From positions 1-64,000 of the forward strand of contig WHTU01000008.1 of NCBI GenBank assembly GCA_009377575.1: a DNA stretch of 64,000 nt, given 5' to 3'. The notes under the pieces are model-generated. The model made no database searches, was not told the DNA's origin, and saw only the letters and a program-made list of their open reading frames with translations. Position numbers and translations under genes: made by a program. How positions within the stretch are numbered: the first letter of the stretch is position 1; each line of letters opens with the position of its first letter. Shown here piece after piece: positions 46,616-55,911 of this stretch. The stretch is from Nitrososphaeraceae archaeon. GTDB lineage: Archaea > Thermoproteota > Nitrososphaeria > Nitrososphaerales > Nitrososphaeraceae.

Positions 46616-47782
46616 ATGAAAAGGTTTTCAAATAGTCATAGTGTTGTTTATAATCTAGAAGGTAAACCAAAAATTGTGGCACCTTTATTCCTTACCTCCA
46701 TTGCCGTCTTAATAGTTTTAGTGGTCAATGCGAGCACCGGAAGCATTGCATATTCTCAGATTATGCCGACGAATAGCAGTATTAACACAATTGAAAATAA
46801 AACGATATCTCCACAGATGGAGATAAAAAATATGACTTCAAATCAAACTGTAGTTAAAGACGGACAAAATACTAATGAAAGTGGAATTCTCTCTAATTCG
46901 TCACTAAATAATACATTACAAAATAATGCGAGTAGTTTAGAAAATGCTACCAAACCACAAAGTATAATCCCGCAAGTTAAGATCACATCACTTACCAAAG
47001 GTCAAGAAGTTTATGCAGGCACGTTGTCAATCAATGGCGTATCTTCTGACAATTCGTCAAGTGGATGTGATGTATATGTTCTACTGAACGGTATCAAACC
47101 CTATCAGAGAGTCACTCCTGCGGGTCAAGGTGATCCCAGTAATAGTACCACGGATTATTCGATGTGGCGATTCACTTTTTTACCAACCTATGGACTGATT
47201 GCAGAAGGAGATAACAAGATGACCGCAAAAATTACGTGTATAAATGGTAGTATCAATGCTACGAAATTCAATAGTCTTAATGTAACTGGTGTATTATCCA
47301 ACGTCATCAATTCAAATACATCGATACCACAAACTGTAAATTCCTTGCAAGGCAGTGACAATGCCACCACAAATAGCGCTGATAATGTTCAAGGGAACTC
47401 AACTTCTCTAAAGTCTACGTATTCTCCACCTGTGGATGTTCACCAAACCCCTACAACTGGTGGTATAACACCGCAGACTAACTACTATGGGATAACTCCT
47501 TCGTCTCCCCACATTGATGAAATTCCAATTCAAAATTCTTCTCTTACTGAACAGGAAGAGCAAAAGCCTATGAACGGCATTTCCATTCTTGAAGACAAGG
47601 ATCTAGATAGTGATCAGCTCGACTCTGTTGATAAGGAAATATCAGTACAAACAAAGAGGGCCGTCGACGAATTTATATCCAAGGTCCAAGGCACAGTTGA
47701 AGAGCGGATAGAAGAAGCCTTAAGGATGAGAACTCCATTTCAACTTGTTACCCCAACGCCATTTGATTCTGAGGATGACTAG
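46616..47782 (+). CDS. Exported surface protein, Asn/Ser/Thr-rich
   Basis: A 388-residue protein. An export segment lies at about 20-42 (FLTSIAVLIVLVVNAS), then a long Asn/Ser/Thr stretch with many N-glycosylation sequons. A beta-type domain at about 120-220 (VKITSLTKGQEVYAGTLSINGVS) has two Cys, similar to Ig-like repeats of archaeal surface proteins. A charged C-terminal helix follows. No C-terminal membrane anchor is seen. The ATG has a good GGAGG site 8 bases upstream. Probably secreted or held at the S-layer. Confidence 0.65.
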   Translation: MKRFSNSHSVVYNLEGKPKIVAPLFLTSIAVLIVLVVNASTGSIAYSQIMPTNSSINTIENKTISPQMEIKNMTSNQTVVKDGQNTNESGILSNSSLNNTLQNNASSLENATKPQSIIPQVKITSLTKGQEVYAGTLSINGVSSDNSSSGCDVYVLLNGIKPYQRVTPAGQGDPSNSTTDYSMWRFTFLPTYGLIAEGDNKMTAKITCINGSINATKFNSLNVTGVLSNVINSNTSIPQTVNSLQGSDNATTNSADNVQGNSTSLKSTYSPPVDVHQTPTTGGITPQTNYYGITPSSPHIDEIPIQNSSLTEQEEQKPMNGISILEDKDLDSDQLDSVDKEISVQTKRAVDEFISKVQGTVEERIEEALRMRTPFQLVTPTPFDSEDD

Positions 47783-47814
47783 ATAGCTAACCGACAAATG
47801 GTTGAACTCTTGAT

Positions 47815-48198
47815 TTGTATTATACTATAGAGGGAGGGATTGATGCTTATACGATTATTATTATAGGATATATTGAATACTCGGCAGAGTCGTCAGCCAT
47901 CACATCAGTAGATAAATACACGCAATTGAATTTGGCCATCTATCTGTCCGAAGCGTTTACTAAGATTGTGGCACATAATCGTAATCTTAATTTTTATCAT
48001 AATAGATCTCAGATCATTAGAATACTAATTCAATTTCGCCGATTCATTATTTCTCAGTGGCCACAAATGGCATACAATACAATGATTGAGATAGGTCAAC
48101 GCGCACCGGAAGAAAGTTTCAATAGAAAGCTCTTTCGTATAGTAGTACATAAAGCTCAAATTGGTTTGAGTAAGCAAGGATGGTTTTTGTTTGACTAA
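47815..48198 (+). CDS. Hypothetical protein, low support
   Basis: A 127-codon frame starting TTG, 30 bases after the surface protein. Its composition is aromatic and Ile-rich (YTIIIIGYIEYSAES, then IIRILIQFRRFIISQW). No known domain. It may be an ordinary small protein or a chance frame. Confidence 0.3.
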   Translation: MYYTIEGGIDAYTIIIIGYIEYSAESSAITSVDKYTQLNLAIYLSEAFTKIVAHNRNLNFYHNRSQIIRILIQFRRFIISQWPQMAYNTMIEIGQRAPEESFNRKLFRIVVHKAQIGLSKQGWFLFD

Positions 48199-48255
48199 TT
48201 TTAATTCTCGTGATGGGACGCTGTTGCTAGTAATTAGGCAAAAAAAAGGTATGCG

Positions 48256-48858
48256 TTAACTTGGATTCAAACCTTGATTTACACATTGCCAATCTTCGAT
48301 GTTCATATCAAAATCACACTTAATGTCGATAATTGGGACATCGAGGCCCTCTACTGATCCTATTACATTTGAAACCTCTTCGATTATACTTTGATTAACT
48401 GTGGCTGAATCCACGAACGGGTTGGGTAGAGTTAAGTCATCTGGGGCCTGTGAGTCGGTGGACGATAAAGTAGAGACATTTCCTGCTTTAATATATCCAA
48501 TTGTAGGGGATTTATTAAGATCATCGCGTACCGCAGATATAATAGCATTCTCCGCACCCTTTAATGACTCGCTGTTCCCAGAAATAGTATAAGTAGTATC
48601 AAAAGCACCTAAGAATTCGGTCTCATTATTCACTATATTATAAGTTGTCATAGACTCTTTAACTATTTGAACAACATTAGGTTCCGCTTCATCTGTGGTT
48701 TGACCGGAACCCGATGCCATATACATTCCCGCAGGATCCTTTAGTGACAAGAACGAAGTGGGCACCATAAAAGATAGTAAAACGGCAAAAACAATAATTG
48801 CATTTAGGTGCGGGTTTAGCATTTCTTTTGGCAGGTCAAGTGTCATTGGATGTCTCAT
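48256..48858 (-). CDS. Exported protein, 200 aa
   Basis: An N-terminal hydrophobic segment (about 18-38, LNAIIVFAVLLSFMVPTSF) precedes a soluble part with VVQIVKESMTTYNIV, an Asn/Ser-rich middle and a C-terminal domain (VEGLDVPIIDIKCDFDMNIEDWQC) containing two Cys. Likely anchored by its N terminus or secreted. Family unknown. ATG start; an internal ATG at residue 5 is an alternative. Confidence 0.6.
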   Translation of the reverse strand: MRHPMTLDLPKEMLNPHLNAIIVFAVLLSFMVPTSFLSLKDPAGMYMASGSGQTTDEAEPNVVQIVKESMTTYNIVNNETEFLGAFDTTYTISGNSESLKGAENAIISAVRDDLNKSPTIGYIKAGNVSTLSSTDSQAPDDLTLPNPFVDSATVNQSIIEEVSNVIGSVEGLDVPIIDIKCDFDMNIEDWQCVNQGLNPS

Positions 48859-49157
48859 TTTCTAATATTCAGAGAGTATAAAAGCATATTTATTTCATTC
48901 AGACTTCAACTAGCTTGATTAAGGATTTAAATAGCCTATTCAATATTTAATCTAACGAAATGCCAACTCAATGGGAATCAAGGTGCTATTACCTGTTTTT
49001 GATCAAAAGCAGCCGGTTAATTTCCATACAACTTGTCACAGTTCCACGCATGTGATGATCGAGAGAGAGAATACTTCTCCAAATTATAAGGGAGACTCAC
49101 AGGAAATTTATAGATACTTGGACTTATTTTTCTGTCATTGATAGGGCTAAATCGGTA

Positions 49158-49835
49158 TTGCACGCAAGTAGGTCCACGTTAATGGATATCATTACTATTC
49201 TTTTGCACCAAGCTATTGCATTTGATTTTATCCACTTTTCATTCAAAATCAGAACAGAATATATTGCCTATCTCCAACAAGGAACATTGTTACAATTGAA
49301 ATGTAAATATAATTATGAAACAGTTCTTGAATTCAAGACGCTAATCGTATTGCTGTCGTTGGTCCTCATAGCGGTCCCTGGCTTCAAACTTATGTCTAGT
49401 GACGCTATAGGACAAAGTGAAAGAACAAAATCTGAAGAATTAAACGCTACATCTCTCCCCAATAAAGTAAAAATTACGATTAATAATGTCAATCTGCAAG
49501 CGGATGTAGCACTTTCGTCTGAAGAACAGACAAAAGGTCTTTCAATAAAGGATAGTCTCAAATCTAATGAAGGAATGATATTCCCTTACGAGTCTCCACG
49601 GACTCTAAGCTTCTGGATGAAAGATATGAAATTTCCCATAGATATCCTCTGGCTGGATGCTGACAAAAAAGTAGTCCATATTGAAGAGGGTCTTCAACCG
49701 TGCAGCCCATTACTACCTTGTCCATCATATACCCCAGACGTTCAGGCACAATATGTTCTGGAAACGGTCGCAGGTTTCTCATCTGCCAATGGAATTACTA
49801 CGGGTACTCCTGTTGAATTCAATCTGTCAACATAG
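49158..49835 (+). CDS. Exported DUF192 protein
   Basis: The C-terminal ~115 residues are DUF192: VTINNVNL-type strand, LSSEEQTKGLSIKDSL, EGMIFPYESPRTLSFWMKDMKFPIDILWLDADKKVVH and YVLETVAGF. A hydrophobic segment TLIVLLSLVLIAVPG comes before it, so the protein is exported or membrane-bound. The far N-terminal ~45 residues are of poor quality. TTG 49296 is a more likely start and gives about 179 residues. DUF192 proteins are small beta-barrel proteins with unknown activity; halophilic and marine archaea have many. Confidence 0.75.
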   Translation: MHASRSTLMDIITILLHQAIAFDFIHFSFKIRTEYIAYLQQGTLLQLKCKYNYETVLEFKTLIVLLSLVLIAVPGFKLMSSDAIGQSERTKSEELNATSLPNKVKITINNVNLQADVALSSEEQTKGLSIKDSLKSNEGMIFPYESPRTLSFWMKDMKFPIDILWLDADKKVVHIEEGLQPCSPLLPCPSYTPDVQAQYVLETVAGFSSANGITTGTPVEFNLST

Positions 49836-50053
49836 GACATTATTCTAATCCTTATTTTGCTATAGACGTCGGATCTAGTATGCAAATCCAAGTACTCGCC
49901 CGTGGAATCTATTTCAATATAATTTTAAAATCAAATATAAAATAAGAACACAGTACTAAGATTCGTGCTGCGCACTAAAAAGAATCATGGATTAGATTCT
50001 TTAAAAAAAAATATCTGGGGAGCTTTTTGAGTAGCGTGTCAAGTCAGCTCAAT

Positions 50054-50365
50054 CTAGCCTGTTGCCGCTGCCGCAGCCGCTGATCCGCCTGAAGCTGCAC
50101 TTGCTGCTGATGAAGATCCTGCTGCCGCTGCCGCTGCCGCTGATCCTCCGTCATCTCCATCATCGTCGTCGTCGCAACCAGAAGCAGCTGCCGCAGCCGC
50201 GCTATCATCTGCCGCCGCCGCTGATCCACAGTCATCATCGTCGTCATCACCGCCTACGAAGGCATGTTGCGGAGCCAACATCAAACTAGGGATTGCTAGA
50301 CCCAAGGTCAACAAAGCTAATAATGTTATAGATAACTTTGACTTCATTGTAGACAAATTATGCAT
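50054..50365 (-). CDS. Exported low-complexity Ala/Asp protein
   Basis: A 103-residue protein. Its signal peptide (KSKLSITLLALLTLGLAIP, then APQHAF) is followed by Asp runs and Ala runs with Gly/Ser and two Cys. The mature part has almost no sequence complexity. The start ATG may be 50347 (MKSKLS). Acidic blocks may bind cations; the Ala/Gly blocks resemble surface-fibre proteins. Function unknown. It relates in style to the acidic protein at 31798-32325. Divergent from the gene at 50613. Confidence 0.6.
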   Translation of the reverse strand: MHNLSTMKSKLSITLLALLTLGLAIPSLMLAPQHAFVGGDDDDDDCGSAAAADDSAAAAAASGCDDDDDGDDGGSAAAAAAAGSSSAASAASGGSAAAAAATG

Positions 50366-50612
50366 AACATTAAAAGTTATAGAAAGTTTTTCACTTGTAC
50401 TTGTATCTTTGTTACCTAAGATATCTATATTTTTTCTAAATATACTAGTTTGATAGCTTCCCCTAACCCAGGATCCAGATAGTATAAGAGACCTTTAAAA
50501 TAAAAAATGACAGCCACACCTTATCATATTGTAGATACTTAATTCATTTCTGTAAAATAGTATCTTAATATTAATATTCCATAATGAAAATCTAGATTAC
50601 AGGATTGGAATA

Positions 50613-50906
50613 GTGCTGCGGAAGAATTTGGTAGTAGTGATGATGGTGATATGTACGCTAAGCTTTGTCGTGTTTACAATGACAAACTTTAACGCATTTG
50701 CGCAAACTAGTTGCTCAGCTCAGGAGAATGCTGCTTGTGCACAGTCAGATCTGTCTCTCCCCATCCCTTCAGAAAATGATATCGTACCGCCGGGCGTACA
50801 ACAACAGCTACCAGACCACTCACAGGATAATGAAGAGGACTTTGGCGGTCAAGATGATAATGGTAACAATAATGATGGAAATACTTTCCTTCTGCCATTC
50901 CCATGA
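50613..50906 (+). CDS. Small exported protein, 97 aa
   Basis: Signal peptide (LVVVMMVICTLSFVVF, cleavage after AFA) followed by a Gln/Asp/Asn-rich mature part with two Cys (SCSAQENAACAQ) and an acidic, Asn-rich tail. GTG start. Together with the divergent gene at 50054-50365 it suggests a local set of secreted small proteins. No family. Confidence 0.6.
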   Translation: MLRKNLVVVMMVICTLSFVVFTMTNFNAFAQTSCSAQENAACAQSDLSLPIPSENDIVPPGVQQQLPDHSQDNEEDFGGQDDNGNNNDGNTFLLPFP

Positions 50907-50998
50907 CGATAAGAATCGTAATGTGGTTTGAAGATTCTCAAACCTATTCAATTACCCCCATTGAATGGTTGGTAGCACATTTTTTCTGATAATTAAGG

Positions 50999-51190
50999 AT
51001 GTTTGAAGTGAGTTATGACGAGCATGATACACCAATACATTCCTCTAGATTGAGGCGTTTGTCATGTCATCATGCCAAAATGTATCACCCAAAACGTAAG
51101 ACATCTCCAAGAATAAAACAGGAATTCATCCAGGACTACGTTGCTAGTCTGACTGTTTACTATGGAAGAGAACGTGAATCACCATTTTGA
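50999..51190 (+). CDS. Small hypothetical protein, 63 aa
   Basis: A basic, His-rich protein (SRLRRLSCHHAKMYHPKRK) with a helical centre. ATG start without a clear ribosome site. The composition is reasonable but no family is known. Confidence 0.35.
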   Translation: MFEVSYDEHDTPIHSSRLRRLSCHHAKMYHPKRKTSPRIKQEFIQDYVASLTVYYGRERESPF

Positions 51191-51431
51191 AATCAATTGA
51201 TACTTTAGCGGTCAGACTCATTAAGATTCTCTGAAGTCTGATTTCTAATTAGATAACACTGAATATGCCAAAGATGTCATCTAAAAAATGCACATCTGCA
51301 TGCTGCACGCTATTTCACCATTGAAAGGGTATTGAGATAAGTAGCAGCTTAATCATTAATCAAATGCTCTAAACATACAATATTGAAGCATCCCCATGCG
51401 ATCATATTTTGTGATCAAATGGGGCGAAGGC

Positions 51432-51878
51432 TTACGTGTCACTAACATGATCACTATCAATACCCCAACTCCATTTCTTTCTGGGAGTTATTTTTATTGA
51501 ATAGACAGTTTCAAAATATCCATGTTTTTCCAAGGAAGCCCCTTGTCGTTTGGTGATCTCTGCATCACCGTACACTCTAATCCCTCGAGGCTGCCAAGGT
51601 TTGATACTTATTAGATCATCAATTACCAGTGCCACTAAACTATTTCTGAGAACGTTCTTGTACTTGGTAGATTGGGGCATATTGAATCCCCCGATGTAAA
51701 AATATTCGCCATCAAAGTAAAAACCCACAGGTACAACATCTGGTTGGAAAGTTATCGATGTATTGCCTTCTGATTGATAATCAGGCCTTGTCCTGACTTC
51801 AGCAGCTGTTGCAATTCGTGCGAGACGTTGAGACTTGATATACTCAACCTCTTTCCCCGAAAATATCGATACCATCAT
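51432..51878 (-). CDS. PPOX-class (F420-/FMN-type) split-barrel protein
   Basis: A 148-residue protein with the pyridoxamine-oxidase-like split barrel: EYIKSQRLARIATAAE, VVPVGFYFDGEYFYIGG, STKYKNVLRNSLVALVIDD and WQPRGIRVYGDAEI. Members bind FMN or F420 as dimers and reduce varied substrates. This one lacks features that would name a substrate. Archaeal ammonia oxidisers use F420, so F420 is plausible. Monocistronic. Confidence 0.82.
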   Translation of the reverse strand: MMVSIFSGKEVEYIKSQRLARIATAAEVRTRPDYQSEGNTSITFQPDVVPVGFYFDGEYFYIGGFNMPQSTKYKNVLRNSLVALVIDDLISIKPWQPRGIRVYGDAEITKRQGASLEKHGYFETVYSIKITPRKKWSWGIDSDHVSDT

Positions 51879-52318
51879 CGGATTCTCCTTGTCGCTAACA
51901 GACTGTTGGCCAGTAAGTTAATAATCGTTTGTCATGCGAGAATCAGCTCTTTTCACAGTTTACATAATTTGTAAAAAAATCTATTCGTCAAGCAATTTTA
52001 AAGAGGAAGGGAACTAGAGTCCGATTCTTCAACACATTAACAGTCTACGGGTTAAATGGTATTCTAAAGATGTGCAAGAAAATCATTTAGCTGGGGTGGT
52101 CATCAATGGGGCAACTTAAAATCGAGTTTGCAGTCGAACTTCTGACCCCCGTCCTAATTTGACTGCCGTACTAATACACAATCAGGTATTTCTTCAAACA
52201 AATAAAAAGTTAAACACTTTAATCGTAAATTGGCTCCTTAACCTAACTTCCTCGACATACCACCAGATGTTTAGCATTTCTTTTACGTTTACGAGCAATC
52301 TTTCGAATAATATCCAAA
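51879..52318. other. Spacer without a gene
   Basis: About 440 bases. A plus-strand frame 52159-52428 overlaps the zinc-ribbon gene on the other strand and has no convincing features. Confidence 0.4.
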
Positions 52319-52624
52319 TCATGTATGCTTATTTGGAACCAGTAACTGTCTTTTCTGCATTTTCGAAGCAGCTGGAGGAACCTGAATTGTGGTGGTATCT
52401 ACAAAGTTGGATTGGATCTTTGTTTTGAACTTCATTAGACGGGGTTTAAGTCTTAACCGTTGTCTACAACATGGACACCATAGTCCTGACCAGTTCACAA
52501 AAACCTCACAAATCTGACACCGCTTCTGACCACTCACGTATCTCCCCACACCATACCGTTTGTGAGCCCTGTACCTTGTGCACAGCCCCTTACAAACCAT
52601 ATCTATCCAGATTGTACCATTCAT
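52319..52624 (-). CDS. Zinc-ribbon protein conserved in ammonia-oxidising archaea
   Basis: A 101-residue protein. CKGLC (about 11-15), CQIC (36-39) and CPCC (50-53) occur in a basic setting (RYVSGQKRCQICEVFVNWSG), with a basic RLRLKPRLMKFKTK tail. The layout resembles zinc-ribbon proteins that I recall as conserved in Nitrososphaeria, of unknown role. Nucleic-acid binding is likely. ATG start. Confidence 0.7.
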   Translation of the reverse strand: MNGTIWIDMVCKGLCTRYRAHKRYGVGRYVSGQKRCQICEVFVNWSGLWCPCCRQRLRLKPRLMKFKTKIQSNFVDTTTIQVPPAASKMQKRQLLVPNKHT

Positions 52625-52782
52625 TAATGACTACATATATGAAGGTTAAGATGTAATAGCCCAATTGAATTTCAAATTTGGTCGTATAGCCCCTGTATAT
52701 TCAAGAATGGTTTTATTATTCTATCAATCTGCACGAAACGAAATCAGCGTCTATCTAGTCGAAGACTTGGCGTGTCATTGGT

Positions 52783-54171
52783 CTAACCATTCTTCTTCCT
52801 GCTCCTTACGAAATCAAAGATGTAGGTAGAAAATCCTCCTACAAACCCTGCCGCTATTAGGGATATCAAAGTACCATAAGAGCTCCAGAAATCCTTTATC
52901 ATTTCAGGAGTTGAAGGAGGCTCTAATACCGAAAAAGTCAGATTAACAAATCTGGTAACGAAATTCTCAGTTGGAACAGAAAGATTCATCCCGGGCAGGT
53001 TGATGAATTCTGAAGGAAATAAGGTCCCAGTCGATATGTTTACTAATACTGGGACAGAGTGAAGCCCCAGATTCGTCCCCTCTGGAGCGCTTAATCTAAA
53101 TGAAGCAGGTTGGGTAACAGAAGAGGTCGTGTTATCAGTTTCACGGCTAATTTCTTGAATTTCAATATCTGAAGAATCTTCTTCCGGTAAAAAAGAAATA
53201 GAATTGGGGAGACTGCCAGAACTGGACTCAAGTTGTAACCCTACCTCTTTCTCTTCGCCACGCACAATTTCTATTGGAGATGGTGTGGTCAAAAATGAAT
53301 ATGTGGGAGGAGGGATGTCAATCCAACTGCTTAGATCTACAACTATCTTGGATATGCCATCGTCAGCCGTTTTATTGGTAGGAGACGAAGTCGATCTATA
53401 GTTATAGTCATTAACATCCTCGTCTATTCGGTTGTGTCGATCTCCGTAAATCACAAGAGCATAATATAAAACCTTAAACCGAGCGGGTGATGTAATTGAA
53501 TCTAGCTCCAGTGGAATCAAAACGTGAGTTTGGTTTTCGTCAAAAAATCCAGTAAAATTACTTTGCAACTCTAATGTGCGCGAATGCTCTGGTGATGAAT
53601 ATTCCACGAGAAGGCTATTCCAGTTTCCAACCGTTGAATTCCATTGTATTTCTCGTTGGAAGTCAACACCATATTTTCCTGTATTTTTGTTATTATCTGA
53701 ATCCACCAATACCCCATAAACTATCGCCTTGGCCCCTAATATTGATGGATTGGACATCACCTTTCCTCCGAGCCAAAGGGTCGCATTAAGAATTTCTCCC
53801 TTCGCGTTAGAGTATGTTACTGTCTGAATATCGGTGGAGTTGTCATAAAAAGCAGTATAGTCAGCACTCCCCTGAATATATTCATCAAGTGAGGTGAGGT
53901 TGGAACCAATCTTAGAAACTTGGATTCCATCTCGGGCGCCAGTGTTTACTTCTTGCCGAGAAAACAGGGGCATCTCAGGAGAGGGAGACATCTCAGCCGA
54001 CGAAGGAGTTAAAAAAGGAGGTGCTGAGGCAATATTGGAAACTTCTTGAGCGTAGAGGCGATTATCCATAACCTCATGGTCAATTTGTATATAGCAGCTT
54101 ATCAGAATGCTTAGCAGTGGTAATAACATGACTCGCACTATTTTTGGGCTATAATATCGTCCCATTCGCAA
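52783..54171 (-). CDS. Membrane-anchored surface protein, 462 aa
   Basis: An N-terminal export segment (IVRVMLLPLLSILISCYI), a long extracytoplasmic part rich in Asn/Ser/Thr, and one C-terminal membrane helix (about 433-455, LISLIAAGFVGGFSTYIF) followed by a basic stop-transfer tail RSRKKNG. The outer part has beta-type segments (AIVYGVLVDSDNNKNTGKYGVDFQ, with Asp/Asn turn; then VGLQLESSSGSLPNSISF), like archaeal surface proteins with CARDB- or NEW3-type repeats. Many N-glycosylation sequons. Function unknown. Confidence 0.7.
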   Translation of the reverse strand: MRMGRYYSPKIVRVMLLPLLSILISCYIQIDHEVMDNRLYAQEVSNIASAPPFLTPSSAEMSPSPEMPLFSRQEVNTGARDGIQVSKIGSNLTSLDEYIQGSADYTAFYDNSTDIQTVTYSNAKGEILNATLWLGGKVMSNPSILGAKAIVYGVLVDSDNNKNTGKYGVDFQREIQWNSTVGNWNSLLVEYSSPEHSRTLELQSNFTGFFDENQTHVLIPLELDSITSPARFKVLYYALVIYGDRHNRIDEDVNDYNYRSTSSPTNKTADDGISKIVVDLSSWIDIPPPTYSFLTTPSPIEIVRGEEKEVGLQLESSSGSLPNSISFLPEEDSSDIEIQEISRETDNTTSSVTQPASFRLSAPEGTNLGLHSVPVLVNISTGTLFPSEFINLPGMNLSVPTENFVTRFVNLTFSVLEPPSTPEMIKDFWSSYGTLISLIAAGFVGGFSTYIFDFVRSRKKNG

Positions 54172-54562
54172 TTACTCTCTTCCTACTTTGATGGATTCTT
54201 TCGTCGCGATATAATAAGTAGTATTGTCGGTTATGATATTCTAACAATCGCAACTTGAAGTTCCTAAGAAGAACATTCACCTTAGGATCTAGTGGGAAGA
54301 GTGAACAGTATGTCTCTATTATTGCATCATAAAGAACTCAACAAATTCGTAGTACGCCAGAGCGGTGATGTGGTCAGTGAGCAACTTAATTCATTATTGG
54401 GATTAGATATCGGCTGAATTGGGTCGGTTATAATCGCCATTCACATCAGAAACACTAGATAAATGCCTTGTTTGGAAGATTTGATATCATTTAACAATAT
54501 CAAAAGAGTTTAATATCAAGACAGAAAACAACTCTAAAAGAAAAGAAAAAGGAGGAAAATGC
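54172..54562. promoter_or_regulatory. Divergent promoter region
   Basis: About 390 bases between the minus-strand surface protein and the plus-strand BNR-like protein. A strong AGGAGG at 54550-54555 serves the ATG at 54563. No operator is recognised. Confidence 0.4.
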
Positions 54563-55183
54563 ATGGAAGGCCCAACTACAATAATGCCAAGTCATATATT
54601 TCTAATGTCCGTTTTTCTTGGTGTGCTACTTTCAATGTTGGTGGTTATTACGGGATTGCAAGCCACAATAGTAGCTATAACTGTCGACAACTCGACCAAC
54701 CAGAATTCAACGATTGATTCACATCGCCAGGACGCTTCTCCCCCTACAGAAAGGATAACCACCACTAACAACTCATTAGTTCAGCCAGTTCTTTTAGCAC
54801 CGATTAAGATCTCCGGTGATAACGTATTCATAGTTTGGCCGGACAATAAAACAAAACCATTTCTAACGGCAGGGGCTGGCACTGACATTATGGCCAATAT
54901 ATCTGACTCTATGCTTCCTAATTGGGAAATCTTCTTTGTAAGGAGCTCTGATGCAGGAAAAACGTTCGGCATCCCACTTAATTTAAGCAACTCTCCTAAT
55001 GGAACTTCAACAGGACCTGAGTTAGATATCCACGAAAACAACGAGGGGATAAATAGCGTATTCGTCACTTTTTGGGATAATAAAACTGGCAATCATGCCC
55101 CGTACCTAGTCTTAAGCCGTGACGATGGGACCACGTTTACTAGTCCAATTAAACTCAATACTAGCCAAGAATATCTAGAGTGA
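54563..55183 (+). CDS. Exported BNR/sialidase-like repeat protein, short
   Basis: A 206-residue protein. A signal segment (about 10-40, MSVFLGVLLSMLVVITG) and an Asn/Thr-rich linker precede two repeats with the Asp-box pattern SxDxGxTF: SSDAGKTFG near 135 and SRDDGTTFT near 190. The strands VFIVWPDNKT and VFVTFWDNKTG alternate with them, as in BNR beta propellers. Thaumarchaeal relatives usually have many such blades; with two, this protein may be short or broken at the C terminus. Not necessarily a sialidase. AGGAGG upstream. Confidence 0.75.
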   Translation: MEGPTTIMPSHIFLMSVFLGVLLSMLVVITGLQATIVAITVDNSTNQNSTIDSHRQDASPPTERITTTNNSLVQPVLLAPIKISGDNVFIVWPDNKTKPFLTAGAGTDIMANISDSMLPNWEIFFVRSSDAGKTFGIPLNLSNSPNGTSTGPELDIHENNEGINSVFVTFWDNKTGNHAPYLVLSRDDGTTFTSPIKLNTSQEYLE

Positions 55184-55466
55184 GAATGTAGTAGGCAATT
55201 AAGTAATTGGACTTGTAAAAAATTATTGTTACCAACACAACGCGGAGGTACAGTAACAACTAATACCGACATAAACTGATATGGACACCTATCATGCTCA
55301 ACCGACTGGAGGACCATTCCGTACCAAGTCGACTAGAAACATGATCGCCAAGTGCATTCCTAGCGCTATACGACTTCTAGAAGTGTGTCAAACATTCATG
55401 GTATCCTAAAAGCAGCGTGATACAGATATCCATAATTAGGTTGAATGTATACTTTATTGCGCATGA
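55184..55466. other. Spacer, no gene seen
   Basis: About 280 bases. No additional Asp-box repeat is readable on the plus strand, so the BNR-like gene does not obviously continue. Confidence 0.4.
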
Positions 55467-55679
55467 ATGAAGCCAGAGGGTAGGCTTGGAAAATTCTGGG
55501 AGGACTATTTACAGATGGAGGCAAGAAGACATTTTGAAGAGTTATCATCTGTTTCGTACGAGTTAATTGCAGGTAGGACCAATTATTGTCCGAAACATGA
55601 AGAGATGTATTTGAAGCTTCTCAGGATAGATATGATATGGCTAATGGGTGATATGATATGGTTCAAAGAAAAAGAATAG
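55467..55679 (+). CDS. Small hypothetical protein, 70 aa
   Basis: Charged, helical protein (KFWEDYLQMEARRHFEEL) with NYCPKHEEMYLKLLR; the C-terminal 15 residues contain a near-duplicate DMIWLMG / DMIWFKE caused by a short DNA repeat. ATG start. No family. Confidence 0.45.
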   Translation: MKPEGRLGKFWEDYLQMEARRHFEELSSVSYELIAGRTNYCPKHEEMYLKLLRIDMIWLMGDMIWFKEKE

Positions 55680-55911
55680 GATTCTAAAATGATTAATTGT
55701 CTCTATTAATATTGCGATCCTTCAGGTTGGCTGCATTGTCCCAAGCGGTCGGATTAATTCCTATTGCAGATCCTAAGCAACATTAGGTCAATTGAATCCA
55801 GCTAGATGCTGGGAAACAGTACCTAAAAATCTCATATTCGAGATTCTGAATCTTGAGGAATCTGACTTCACATAGCATAAGGAGTTCACATTAATTAGGA
55901 ATCGAGATATC

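Noticed and set aside
49996-50250. Gln/Arg-rich and Leu/Pro/His-rich frames over 50.0-50.3 kb
   Set aside because: Shadows of the Ala/Asp low-complexity gene on the minus strand.
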